From Amoebophrya sp. A120 (taxonomy: Eukaryota; Sar; Dinophyceae; Syndiniales; Amoebophryaceae), in NCBI GenBank assembly GCA_905178155.1, contig CAJINV010000016.1, forward strand, positions 1,625,102-1,689,101: 64,000 nucleotides of DNA, in the 5' to 3' direction. Of the stretch, positions 33,049 to 44,493 are shown one piece after another. How positions within the stretch are numbered: position 1 is the stretch's first letter; each line of letters starts with the position of its first letter. The notes under the pieces are model-generated. The model did no database searches. It was given only the letters and a program-made list of their open reading frames with translations, and was not told the DNA's origin. The translations under genes were made by a program, and so were the position numbers.

Positions 33049-36000
33049 CTACCACCCTACCTCATCCAGCACCGAGTTGAAATCGCACGGGTTGTCACTC
33101 GGCTCCGGCATCTCCCCGTCGCTCTGGGTCAGGCCGTTCGGTAACAAGTCCCGCATCGCCTCGTCGGGATCGTCCTGCCCGTCGAGGAAGTAATTCTTCA
33201 AATCATCCTGCTCCTGCTGCAGATTCGGGAGGTTCAGCTGTGCTTGTTGCTGTCTTGTGTGAGATGTTCCAGCAGCACCGTTCGGTGCCAAAAAGTGTCC
33301 GTGCGGCTGTTGCTGCTGGAGCATTACAGGCGGCTGCTGCGGCAATGCTGAGATGAATTGCTGCGGGGGAAGAAAGGGATTGAACTGCGGAATCTGTTGC
33401 TGCTGCTGCCCTACTTGCTGTAGTCCTCCTCCTGCAAGCCCACCTCCGACGCCTGTGTTTTGGAAATTTGGAACCGACAAATTTGGTGCATTGTGAAATT
33501 GGAATGGGGCTCCGCATGAACCCGGCGGAAGGAAGGATCCTGGCCCTGCAGGTTGCATCGCCTGATTGAATGGGAACTGGTTGAGTCGTTGCTGTAGCTG
33601 TGCTGGTTGTGGTTGCCCTTCTCCTGCATGAGCATGAGTTGGCTGGTGCTGCTGCTGCTGCTGCTGCAAGCTGGTTGCCAAATTTGGTGGCTGGTCGTTG
33701 AGTGGCGGAGCAACCGGTGGCTGCTGCTGCTGCTGCTGCTGCTGCACGACTTGGCTCTGGCCTGCCACGCCTCGAAATCCTTGCTGTAGAAGTTGTGATT
33801 GTGATTGCTGCGGCGCAACAGAAAAACCGCCTTCTTGTTGCGACTGCTGAATCACAGATTGTTGTAGTTGTGAATGTTGCTGTTGCATCCCGATTGTCCC
33901 AGCCCCATCAACGTGCTGCTGTTGCTGCTGCGAGCCCGAAAAGCCTCCTTCCCCAACCACCGGCGACTCAAAACCAAACGGATCGCCCCCCTCCGGCGCA
34001 CTTTGCGGAAAGAGCTTGGTCTGATCAGTTCGCGCAGTGCCGGGCATCAAGTTGTCCTGCTGCTGGCTATTATCGACGCCCATGTCGACGTCGATATCAC
34101 GATTATGAACTTGGTCATAATGATCGGCGTAGGAATCAAAAAGCTCGGAAACGCTGATCCGTCGCTCGGAGAAAGAGGGATTTTTGTTCATCTGTCTCAC
34201 ACCACTTGAAGAATCTCCAGGACCACCTGGATTCTGATGCTCCACTTTGATCATCTTTTCCGGAGGGCCGCGCGAGATAGCATTCTCATTTGCCGCACTT
34301 CCACCTGCAGCAGGAACTACGTTGGAAGCAGCAGCTGCAGCAGCAGCCCCACCTGCCCCTGCGCCAAACGACGTGGTGTCCAAGCCGGCTCCACCTGGAG
34401 CCGAAAAAGAAACTTGCTCCTGCTGTTGCTGCATCATCCCACCAGGCATTGCAGGAGGAAAGTAGCCGGCAGAGCCTTGTTGCTGAAATTGTGAAAATTG
34501 TCCCTGTTGAACCCCCTGGACCCCCGCCGAATTCGCGTTGAAGCTTGTTCCTGCTCCCGGAAAGCCGGCGAAAATATCCACATTCGCATTCGGGTTCGCT
34601 GCGGAGGAAGAAGAACTGCCGCCTGCCTGCATTGACCCGCCAGCTGCACCAGGAGCCACATTGTTGCTGTTATTTCTGGACAGGGGCCTTTTGTTATTCT
34701 TGCTCGCTTGCCTACTCGCGCTGCCGAACTGAAACGGCTTCCCCGCTCCCGCACGGGCGGGCGAGGGTTGCGGATTGTTGAAGTTTTGCTGTTGTTGCAA
34801 CTGCTGTTCATGCTGATGTGGTTGTTCTTGCTTTATCATCGCATGATGCATTCCAAGCCCCGACTGCATCGCCAGTTGCTGTTGTTGCACCAATTTTTCT
34901 TTCTCGAGAAAAACTAGCAGCTCTTTGCAGCTCGTCCAGTTCGCGTCGCACATACCCGGAAAGTGGCTCGTGGTTTGAAAAAGACTCAACTTGAAGAACT
35001 CATCATGTCCACAGGTCGCCACCTCCACAATTTGCCCAGGGTGACAGAACCTCAGCTCGACAGCATCGCGCAGCGGTGCGGAGGACGGATTCGGAGCGTT
35101 TTGGGACTTAAAAGAATTATGTGACGCCCCCTGATCTTGTGGTCCACCTCCTTCTTCGTAGTTTATGCTTGTACCAGTACCACCGTCGGCCGCAGAGGCC
35201 CCGCCCAACAGCCCTTGTTCCTGGCGTAGTTTCTCCGCGTGGCTCGGAGATCTGTGGACCTGGAACTCCAAAAACAAGAATTTGATGAACTCCTGCATAT
35301 GCATTGCAAAAGTACTGTACCGTAGCCGTACTAGTATAAATCGCATGACAAATTTCCTCAGCGTGTAATGCTGATTTGACTTGGCAAAAAAATTTGTGAT
35401 GCATGAAAGCGATTACTACGATTGCGCTACTTTTGCGCAGGATACTGCAGAGCTTTCGGCGACAAGACTAAGTCGTGCTTCCCAGGTTCAAAGAAGGCGA
35501 TTTGGTTTTCGTTTTCGTTTTGTTGTTCCTGCTGTTGTTGGGATTGATTCTGATTCTGACTCAACAATAAACCTCGTCCTTGGCCCTGCTGTAGTTGCCC
35601 TCCTTCTTGCGGAGGTCGTACACCGTTCTTTGCCAAACTTGCCTTTGCTGCGATAAACCTCCCCCGGTTCAATATTGTCGCATCCACGAATTCCGTCGGG
35701 TCGAGCGCAATTTCCTTGCGACTGTGCTGCCCTTTTGACGAAGAAGGATCTGGCAATTGGTCTTCGTTTCCATCTTGATCCATAGGATCACGATCAACGA
35801 CGTTCTGGTTTTGGTTTTGTACTCCATTACTAGTGCCCTCATTCATCGTAAAATCGAAACTGGGGTCGTTCGGCTGCAAAGAATTGTCCTGCGCCGCCGC
35901 CGCCCCAGCCGCAGCGGCCATAATTCCCGGCGTCCAATTTCGGAAGACAATCTTTTGCTTTTTTGTGTCGGGACAAATCGCAATGTCCGGGAAATCACTG

Positions 36001-37103
36001 CCCTGATGTCCTCTCACGTGGTCTGGAATCAGACCGAAGAGCACGTTTTGCAGCACGTGGACCCGGCAGCTCAACCTGAACCGGTTATCGATCAATTCCT
36101 CCGTGTCCCCGATTTGAACTCTCGTCTTGCACTCGTCGAGGGCCAATTCCCACTCTTGGTTAGCCATGACCGTCAGGGGTTCTAACAGTTCGCAGCCTCG
36201 CGTGAACAGTGGCGCCTCACACGGGGTGGAAGAAAAGTTTTCGGTAAGTGCGGCTGCGGAGTGAAAAAAAGACGCCGAGGAGGAAGAGGAAGCTGAGGAG
36301 GAACCGCTGATGTTAAGGTTGACGGGATTCAAATGCAGACTCACGTCACTGTTCGCATTGTTCTGCTCGTTCATCTGGTCTCCTCCTCCTCCTTCTCCCC
36401 CCGCACCGCCACCAAGACCTGACACTGTGCCACCCCCAGCACCACCCTCCGTAGATCCTTGTTGTCCTTCCAAAAACTCCCCATCATTTCCCTCCACTTC
36501 CATTTGCAAAAAATCGTCCGCCGCGTGACATTTCCAGGTGAACTGGCACCTGGACTCTTCAAATCTGATCGCTAAATCTGCTCCCTGCCGAATTTTGTAG
36601 GCTGTGCCGAGGAGAAACTGAATCAACGGTTTGAGCCGCATCTTGCACTCGTAGGGCTTGTTATTCAGCGGGATCATGTTTGTTGCATTTCCATCAGAGG
36701 TATCAGCATTGAAAAACTGCTGCTGCTGCCCAGGTAAATTGCTCATGATGTTGCTGTTCATCATTCCGTGCTGGTGTCCGGAAGATGAACTGGAGGAACT
36801 ATTGTTGTTCCCCAGGAGCCCTATCCCGCCAAATGCACCTCCTATTGAGTTCGCTGCATTGGCCGCAAAATGGTTCACATCGGCGAAAAGCGTGGGATCG
36901 GTGACGGTGACCTCCTCCTGAAAAAAACCGCTTTTGAAGTACATCTTCAGCACGTTCGACTGGCTCGCCTGGTTGCAACACAGCATCGCCAAGGACCTCT
37001 CGACCGGGTGAATTTGGAACATAACATCTTCCGCGAGTTTGTTCATCAAGACCGCGGCCTTGGAAAACACCTTCGCGTTCGCCTTCTCGATTACAAACTC
37101 CAT
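33049..37103 (-). CDS. Rad9-like 9-1-1 checkpoint clamp subunit with Gln-rich tail (1300 aa)
   Basis: Family role: Rad9 pairs with Hus1 and Rad1 in the PCNA-like clamp loaded at damaged DNA, and its flexible tail recruits checkpoint factors. Start ATG 37103. Lobe 1 marks: KVFSKAAVLMNKLAEDVMFQ, then LKMYFKSGFFQEE, then LAIRFEESRCQFTWKC and RFRLSCRVHVLQNVLFGL. Lobe 2 marks: KHDLVLSPKALQ joined across the introner to EFIKFLFLEF, then AVELRFCHPGQIVEVATCGHDEFFKLSLFQTT. Low-complexity inserts (Asn/Ser, Gly) swell lobe 1. From about residue 690 to 1250 the tail is Gln-rich with CAG/CTG-type tracts, ending in LPNGLTQSDGEMPEPSDN and LDEVGW. The spliced length 3903 nt is divisible by 3. PCNA itself is less likely, because the inserts and long tail fit Rad9 better. 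Confidence 0.7.
35298..35444 (-). mobile_element. Introner, family A, inside Rad9 lobe 2
   Basis: 147 bp with exact TSD CTGCA. On the gene strand it begins TATCCTGCGC and ends GCATA, opposite to the copy at 45359-45503. Excision joins SPKALQ-EFIKFLF in frame. Confidence 0.93.
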
Positions 37104-37899
37104 TTTGGTCGACGTGCTGCGGTTCTTGTATCTATGTGTTTCTCACAACTCGTGGATCATGGTGCACGAGGCCGACGAGAAGTAGAGGCTAGCAGTACGT
37201 GGCTGCTTGTCGTCTGATGTGCGAAAAGTGAGATAGTGGTGTGATGGTCGTGTCGGCGACATGTTAATGAGCTGGAGACCGGTCGCCCGGCGGTTCTAGT
37301 TCTAGTATGTTCATTTTGATAAACGATAATATTCCATATTCTCTCGTATTTGGCTGAGTTATATAGTGGCGAGGACGATCGGCATGCTACTTGTACCACC
37401 GGACATCGGCTGCGACAACAAGCCTATTGCATCAAAGGCCCCAAACATGGACTACAAACGTGAGGAAGTGGTCGCAAAGTAGTTACATCTACATGAAATA
37501 TCCACATCGCGCCAGGGGTCACAAAAGACATGAAAATGTCGAGCTCGAGCATCAATACAATAGCAATAGATCCAAGAGTGTGACGCGTTGGTGTTGCTGG
37601 TCCCTACTCACTACACGACAAAAAGAAAAGGCAACGCCATCACGTTCACGACCGCTGAGCAGGAAAATACAAATACTTGGGCATGAATTAATCGCGCCTA
37701 CTCAAAAACAGGATCATGATAAAGAAGAACTTGTTCATCTAGGATCTTGCTTTAGCAGATTCAACGCAACATGTTCATCACGTTGCTGTCCCGCCTCTGG
37801 ATCATCATACAGCTTCGGGCCTTCTTGTGAACGAACATCGCAAGATCCGCTGTGCCTCCGTCACACAACAAGGAAGGGCATGCGCCTTTTTCGACAAAA
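37104..37899. other. Intergenic upstream of Rad9-like gene
   Basis: About 0.8 kb. The only long plus-strand frame (37391-38086) runs into the GC-rich island and has no recognisable motif. This is probably the promoter and 5' untranslated region of the gene on the left. Confidence 0.4.
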
Positions 37900-39180
37900 T
37901 CAACTCAAATCCATTGCGATAGGTAGAGAGCCGCGCAAGCCTCCGGGCGGGGCCGCTGGCAGGCCGCCTGAGCGGCACGCATTTATTTTCCGAGGGAAAG
38001 TGGGCACGGTGCGTACTACACTTTGCACACGAACCTGCGCCATTCCGTCCGAGGGAGCGCACATCAGACCCCTACTTACACAATGAAGGAATGTCCTAGC
38101 GTGGGGCCGACGGTCGATGCTGCCCCCCCCCCGCCAACAAGCCAGCAACGAGCGCGCAATCGCACACCAATCTATCACACACCGGCCGCCCGGAAGGAAA
38201 ATAGCTAGGGCGCCAATGGGTCGGCGCGCGGGTGCCACGGATGCGTGCCTGCGCTGCGAGCGTGGGCGCGCGCGGCACATACCCCCGGCGGGAAAGAAAA
38301 CACGCGGGGCCAGGGAGCCATCCAAAATAAAACGGGCCGGGGCCCACCGACCACGGACCAAAAGGGGCCCGGCCCCGCCCCAAACTAAAGGCGCGCGCGA
38401 GGTGCGGGAGGGCGGGCCCCAGCCCCAGGGCCGGGGAAACCTCTCGCGCACCTGCCTGGGCAAGGTAGGAAGGCAAAGGCCAGCCGACGGGCCCAGGCCG
38501 GGGCGCAGAGAGAAAGGGAAGCAGGGAGGCACAAGGGGGGCGAGGCGTTGGCTCATTGCGTTCGTGTTTGCACGTCGGCCGTGATGATCCGTGGCCCACA
38601 GATGCACGCTCTTGGAATACATAGATGCGCGGCCCCGGCGCCCCCCCGGGCCTCCCGCACATGATACGCCCTCGAAGGGCGCGGCGGCGAAGCCGGTCGC
38701 CTCAAGCTCCGCCCGGGCGCCGGATGCGTGCCGCGGGCGCGCGCGTGGCCCGGCGCGGCCGCGGGAGGTCACCAGATAGCGCCCCGGCCCAGGGAAAAAG
38801 AAAACCGCGCCGCCGGCTTCTTTGCCACCGCACCCCCCCGCGAAGGAAGCCTCGCGACCTTCTTCTTCGCGGCGCCCCACTACCACACCGCGCCACGCTG
38901 CGTGGCCACCTGCTTGGGTCAGTAAATCAAGCACAACCAACCAACCCCGGGGGCAATTTCTTCCCCGGCGCGGCCACATGCTGGCCCACTGTCCGGGCCC
39001 AATTAGCGCCCCGCGTGTCCCACACATATCCGCCCGGATTGTCCCGCGCTTTCTCAGGTGGGACGCGCGTAAGTCGGCCGCCCAGCGTCGGGGTCGGGCG
39101 GCCCGTGCCTCCGCCCCCAGCCGAGCCCAGGAGGTGCGCGGCTACGCAAACGAGTTGCGCCCACATCTAAAGCAAAAAAA
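37900..39180. repeat. Second GC-rich island
   Basis: An abrupt high-G+C segment with homopolymer C and G runs (for example the C run near 38125). Long overlapping frames occur on both strands, including a 375-codon one on the minus strand, but with Pro/Arg/Gly/Ala composition that G+C bias alone gives. It shares style and short words (CCGCCCGGATT, GCATTTATTT, CCCAATTAG/GCAATTAGG) with the island at 30950-32700. I could not establish long alignment by eye. Confidence 0.45.
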
Positions 39181-39479
39181 CACGCAAAATTATGCTTCGT
39201 CTCCTTTTCGAAACCTAACAGCAGGCATCAGATCACTCATTCTTGCTTTGCGAACACCTGAAGCTACTTTCATTTCTCCTTCGAGCCAAATACTGCGGAC
39301 AGTTCCGCTCGTTTAGAGTCGTATCGAAACTTTTCCACTTTGCTCTATTCGTGTCCCTATCTTCTATAATCATGAGAGCCGCTTACTTATTTCTACCACC
39401 TTCAAAGCATCCGACGACAGCAAGACTTGTGCCCAACGGGTCAACAAAGTCGGGCTTATCACAACTTTGCAAACTTTGC
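39181..39479. other. Intergenic 3' flank of PX gene
   Basis: About 300 bp of ordinary base composition after the GC-rich island. No gene or repeat was recognised. Confidence 0.4.
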
Positions 39480-40928
39480 TCAAGCAGCACCTATGCCATC
39501 CTTTTCGACGACCAATTCTGTTTCCTCGTCTTTCGGAAAGTGTACAATCAGCAGTTCTGGATTCACGATGTCCACGCTCGGTGCCAGTTTCCTAAAGAAC
39601 TCCAAATGAAAGTCATCACACAAAACACTTTTCTTCTTCGCCTTGGAAGATGTAGACCCGCCGCTGCTGTTTGTTCGTGTTTGTTCACTTAATATCTGCG
39701 AGGACGGCGGCGATGAAGCTGCCGGCGTCGCTGGTGACACGACCCGCAATTTGTTCCCCGTTGACAGGTACTTCAAGAAAAAGATCGGATCCACCGGCTG
39801 CTCGAAGATGTGAGTCCGCAGCGCCAGTCCGTACCGTTGCGTGCGGTGTTGCACCTCCTGGTCGTCCAGGGTCACGGGCGACTGCGCCAGGTCGATCAAC
39901 TTCGCTTGGGCTTTGTACAAGACCCCGTTCGGCGCGGACCAGGGATCGTCCCAATCGGAAAGGACGATCGGTGTATTTTGTCCAAGAATCTTCAACGGCG
40001 GTTTCTTGGCCCCCGTCGATTCAGTTTGATGTGGTCCTCTTGCACGACCGTGCACATCAGGATGATGTCGAAGATGTTCATCCTGTTCGCCAGCATGATC
40101 GTCGTGTGCTGAGCCGTCGGCTTCGTTCTCCTTTTCTCGTCCATCACCCCGACTGACGCTCCCTTTATTTCTCCTCCCCTCCTCTTCGTCCTGCGCACGA
40201 ACTACATCACCCATCGCACTTCGCCTCCGCTCCCGCCCCGCTTCCGTTTTGTCAAAAACCTCCGGCGCGTGGGGACACTGCAGAAAATTCGCCAGACACT
40301 TCGTCTTGCAGTCAGGCTCGAGAAGTAGCACTCCGTTCAAGTACAGTTGCAGTTCCAGCTGCCTCTTCTTCAAAAATTGCGGGTCTTTGTTGCCGATGTT
40401 GAAGAGCCTCCGACTCGGGAACAAATTACCCGGGTAGTTGTCGTTGCTGTTTGGGTACTTCACCTTCATGTGCTCGTGGAGCGTTCGGAATTCCCGGAAT
40501 CTCCGGTAGACGAAGTGCTGCTTCGCGGTCGACAGGTCAGTGACTTTGATTTTGTACACCGTGTGTGCTGTGTCTTTATTTCTGGTGCTAGAAGAAGAGC
40601 CTGGTGCGCTGCTTGAAGCACTTCTACCAGCAGTCTGGAGGGGGGCCAGGAAGGATTTACCAATACACCTTCTGGGTTCGGGAAGATCCTCGGGTGGTGG
40701 TGGAGAGTTTGGCCGGCCTTCAGGAGCATCGTTAAGGCTGTTCGCATTCGCTGCTGCTGCTCCTGAGGACGTCGTCGTCGTCCCCGGCTCGTCCTCAGTA
40801 CCGTCTTGTGTCTTCCCCTCAAAATCAACCTCATCCGCTCGGCAGTGGCCGACAATCTGAGCAACGAACTCGACCGCTGGTAAAGTTGCGGAGGTGCGGT
40901 AATTGATATTTGACGAGGACGAGGCCAT
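39480..40928 (-). CDS. PX-domain (phosphoinositide-binding) protein (482 aa)
   Basis: Family role: PX domains bind phosphoinositides, often PI3P, and bring proteins to endosomal membranes. Start ATG 40928 (MASSSSNINY), preferred over an ATG nine codons upstream because it follows the family pattern of a short leader. This choice is weak. The core runs from about residue 121 to 205: HTVYKIKV, HFVYRRFREFRTLHEHM (Arg of the RRF motif is the expected phosphate ligand), NLFPSRRLFNIGN, LKKRQLELQLYLNGVL, then LANFLQCP. Residues 15-40 (AVEFVAQIVGHCRADEV) may be the first strand, split from the rest by a Ser/Pro-rich insertion. A charged linker follows, then a second conserved-looking block (TPIVLSDWDDPW, YGLALRTHIFEQPVDPIFFLKYLS). 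No introns. Sorting-nexin-like function is inference. Confidence 0.75.
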   Translation of the reverse strand: MASSSSNINYRTSATLPAVEFVAQIVGHCRADEVDFEGKTQDGTEDEPGTTTTSSGAAAANANSLNDAPEGRPNSPPPPEDLPEPRRCIGKSFLAPLQTAGRSASSSAPGSSSSTRNKDTAHTVYKIKVTDLSTAKQHFVYRRFREFRTLHEHMKVKYPNSNDNYPGNLFPSRRLFNIGNKDPQFLKKRQLELQLYLNGVLLLEPDCKTKCLANFLQCPHAPEVFDKTEAGRERRRSAMGDVVRAQDEEEGRRNKGSVSRGDGREKENEADGSAHDDHAGEQDEHLRHHPDVHGRARGPHQTESTGAKKPPLKILGQNTPIVLSDWDDPWSAPNGVLYKAQAKLIDLAQSPVTLDDQEVQHRTQRYGLALRTHIFEQPVDPIFFLKYLSTGNKLRVVSPATPAASSPPSSQILSEQTRTNSSGGSTSSKAKKKSVLCDDFHLEFFRKLAPSVDIVNPELLIVHFPKDEETELVVEKDGIGAA

Positions 40929-43900
40929 TGTGATCGAGTTGCAACAGAATTTCAACGCAAAATTTCAACGCTTTGCAATCAAAATTCCAAAAGTGGAAAT
41001 GCGCAACCAGGGTAACAAGAATGAAAGATTCAAAAAAAGGCGAACCAACACAGCAAAATGGCAAAACATGTAAACATAGAAGGAGGGCTGAGGCTAAGGG
41101 GATGGGTCTTCAAAAAGTTTACAACTGAGGGCTGCTGTTCGGCGTAGCAATCACCTTTGGACGGTATAAGATCATAGACGAAAAATAAAAGATCATGGTA
41201 AGAACGGTCGGAGAAGATGAAACTGCAAGGCAGGTGATGTAAACAGGATCCTTTGATGACAAAGCTCGTTCGGGATCTGAAAAGTTTCGCTCAGAAATGC
41301 AATGCTGTAGTTGCTCCGGCACGGCCACTCTAAGAAGCTACACATTACATTCGCTGTTTTTATCTTTTTGAAGATCTATGCTCTCTCATATTAGTCTCGT
41401 ACCATACGTCGAAAAAATGCACGTGCTGCGAAAAAAGAGCTGCCCGGAGGTCCGCCGTCTGAAAACTGACAGTCCCATCGGATGCTGTTCTGCAGCTTCT
41501 CGCGTCTTGTAGCTTTCTTGTGGAAAGAAGATAAAAGTGATACAGCTGGCGCGCATAGGTCAAAACAGAGTCTGAGACCGTTTCAGAGTGAGACTGTTGA
41601 TTTTTTTGATAAGTACATGTATAACAACTAGTTGTAGTAGCGTGGCGGCTTTAAAAATATTCCGATTATAGAATCAATCTCCACCTACTCCTTTCGTGTT
41701 AATCGCATTGTTCACCTCGTCCTAAGCTGTGAGAAATACAGCGCTGCAGTTTTCTCACTTTCTACTCCTCTTCATTTCTTACTATACCGTACTAACCACT
41801 TTCTTGCGTTTCGCTACCTAGTTAGGTGTACTTAGCGGCTTTCTTGTCGTCTCTGATTATTTCAATGCCATAACCGAGACGCGGTCGCGGACGCATCATT
41901 TGATGCATCAGTTTGCTGGTGCACCCTTATTACCACCTCAGTTTTTTCTTATGGCCGCTACAGAGCCATAGAAGTACAACAACTGCTAATCAGAAATGCA
42001 CAGGCGGGGTAGAGAAACCATATCTAGTTGCGCGGTCGTAAAGCTACAGATGATTCTAGAATTTGCAAGACAAAAAAACTTTCGTCTGACAAAACTAAAC
42101 TGTAAGCTTTGCCTCTTGTTCAATTAGAAAGGATCATGTCTACGCAGTTTGCTTCCTCTGTTGAAAAAGCAATCTTCTATACCAAAATTAACTCCTGTCA
42201 AAAATTGCAGTAGAGAACGCAAACCAGCCATGGATGCACAACAGATTAGATTGTTTTATTTATGCTACTAGCCGCCGTAAAAAGGTCGTAGTGCAGAGTA
42301 AAATCTGGGGAAAAAAACCAGCTCTACTTTTCTGACCGTTCCTTTTCTCGGCGATAGCAGGCGAGGTAGTTGTAAATGGAAATAAACGTGTTTCGCGGCG
42401 GGGTGACAGTAGTTGAAAAGAAGGAACAATACCACCACTTGGGCAAAACCCAGTGTTGGGGAAAAAAGATGAAAAAATCGGAAAAGAAAACAGCTTTGTG
42501 GCAGCGAATAGTTTCGATGGGCCCGTGCGCGACCCGCCGCTGCGACCGTAGTGATCACAGCGCGATTGGGGGCCATGGTCATGGTGAATAGCAAAGTATT
42601 CAGCAAATCGGACTTTCAACTTTAGTACGAGTGAGGGCGCGCGGGGTAGTACTAGTACAACATAAAGACACTCATCTAGGTGAGTAGGTCTAGTGTCGCT
42701 GTTCAGAATGTAGGTACATTAACAAAGCCTCTTGTCGCAGTAGTGCTCCAGACCAATATTTCAGAGTTCGTGTACAGTCGAAGGGTTGTAGGAGAGCCTA
42801 CAATTTTTAGACTCTCCTGTAGGACATTATGAATTGAGTAGGTCGATATTCTGAGCTAGTAGATCTGCCCCCGCGCCGCATGATGGCTGCGAAGCAGGTA
42901 CGCCCAACTACCACTACAGGAGCTCGACCATAAAAAACCTGATAAACTACTTTATTCAATGCCGACAAGATAGGGTATCGTGTTTTCTTTTTTAGGGTTA
43001 GATTATAGAGATACCGATAGTACGTGTTTGAGTTTATTTTCAAAACATCCGATACAATAACGACGAAGATTCATACCCAGCACCGGCACTAAGCATATTG
43101 TTCATTTGTGTGCTAAATCCAGGAAGGAGCAGGGACTGCAAAAGAAACCCACGCAGCTCGATGATAAGTCTGGCGATCATCGGCAACGGCAGCGGCTGCT
43201 GGTGTTCGTGTGGGAGTAAAGGGAGATAACCTATATTTACTTCTACTAAGATATACTGCAGCCCATCTCTGCTCCCTCGAAGTCAGCCTCTTGTTCTTCA
43301 GTGTCGTAATTTACTAACTTTGGCACGGTGACTTCTGCAGCATTTCTTCTACTACTTTCGCACATACTAACCGCGAACATGGCGATACTGACTTCTCTCG
43401 AAAATCAACATTGATTGTCCTGCTACCGATATCTTCGGATACCGTGTTCGCTCTACTATTAATGTACACACGACTCGCAACACGGTCAGACTCGGCATTT
43501 TTTCCAAACGACCTGGCATCGTGGTGCGCGGTAGTTTGGTTGTGATTTATTGTTTTGTTCCACGTCTTACTCGTTCCAAATGACATTTTTCGCCTGCGGC
43601 TGTCCCTTTGGGTTAAGTGTCGCTTGGAAATCACACGTAATGCCGGTCCGTGGATCGCCGTCGCCAGGCATCTCGGATTTGTGCACGTACCTGTAGTTTC
43701 ACAGCGATTTTATCGTTCGACGACGCAACACCTACCACTCTGCTGGACGGCGCAGCTGGTGCACACGAGTACTTTCATACTACTTGTATGCGGCAAAAGT
43801 CTCGAATCAGTCGAAAGTTCAAGATCTGCTTCACCACCTCCAGGTGGCTCAAAGAATGTAAGTGAAAAATCAATTGATTCTCTCCGCTGAAGAAACAAAA

Positions 43901-44493
43901 AAAAATTCAATACACGTCCCGCTTGTAGAGGTCCCATAGCTGTTGGCAGTGAATGAAGCCATATCCGCTATTCTGGCTGAACGACTTTAGGGACCCGTGG
44001 TACACTTTATTTTCCGGATTTTCTTCCCCGCCTTTGCCCGAAGATGATCCGTTTGCTGCGCCTTGCTTCGGAGCTGTGATTTTTCATTTTTGAACTTTTG
44101 TCCTCGTCTTGCCGAAGTTCTGCTTTTGTCTGGATTACGTTTACGATTAGCAGTCGTCATTAATATAATAATCTTCATGCACATTTATTACTTACTGCCT
44201 GCATGTACTACTACTACAAGTCGTCATGCAAAACTTACAGAACTGAATGAATCATGCCTCCTAAAATCATACCGTCTTTGTTTTCGCTCGATGTAGTTGC
44301 CCCTGGTGTCTTCGCGCCACTCTTGCCACCACTGGCTTTCGCTGTTTTTAGAGATTGTTGATAATGCTCGTCATGAACAGCATATAACAAATGCGTTGAT
44401 GTAGTGCTGCAAATATTGGTATCTATTGGAGAGCGACTTGGTTTTGACAGGTTGGGCAAGGTCGAGCGAAGCTCACAGATTGATGAAATAAAG
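40929..44493. other. Intergenic, several unsupported short ORFs
   Basis: About 3.6 kb, AT-richer. Minus-strand frames at 41119-41328, 42260-42619 and 43314-43634, and a plus-strand frame at 43555-43890, show no motif I recognise. Lys/Ser-rich frames at 43987-44184 and 44235-44459 (ending KASGGKSGAKTPGATTSSENKDG) resemble the C-terminal tail of the cold-shock gene beside them. They could be alternative 3' exons. Confidence 0.4.

Noticed and set aside
35427-37103. Calling this frame PCNA
   Set aside because: The clamp-like blocks are spread by inserts and followed by a long tail after the introner, which fits Rad9 better than the compact PCNA.
37900-39170. Long ORFs on both strands (up to 375 codons) in the second GC-rich island
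   Set aside because: Pro/Arg/Ala/Gly composition on both strands in several overlapping frames is what high G+C produces. No motif was recognised.
39992-40198. Hydrophobic alternative minus-strand frame inside the PX gene (ANRMNIFDIILMCTVV)
   Set aside because: It would need two frameshifts without introns. The main frame is open throughout and carries conserved blocks on both sides.
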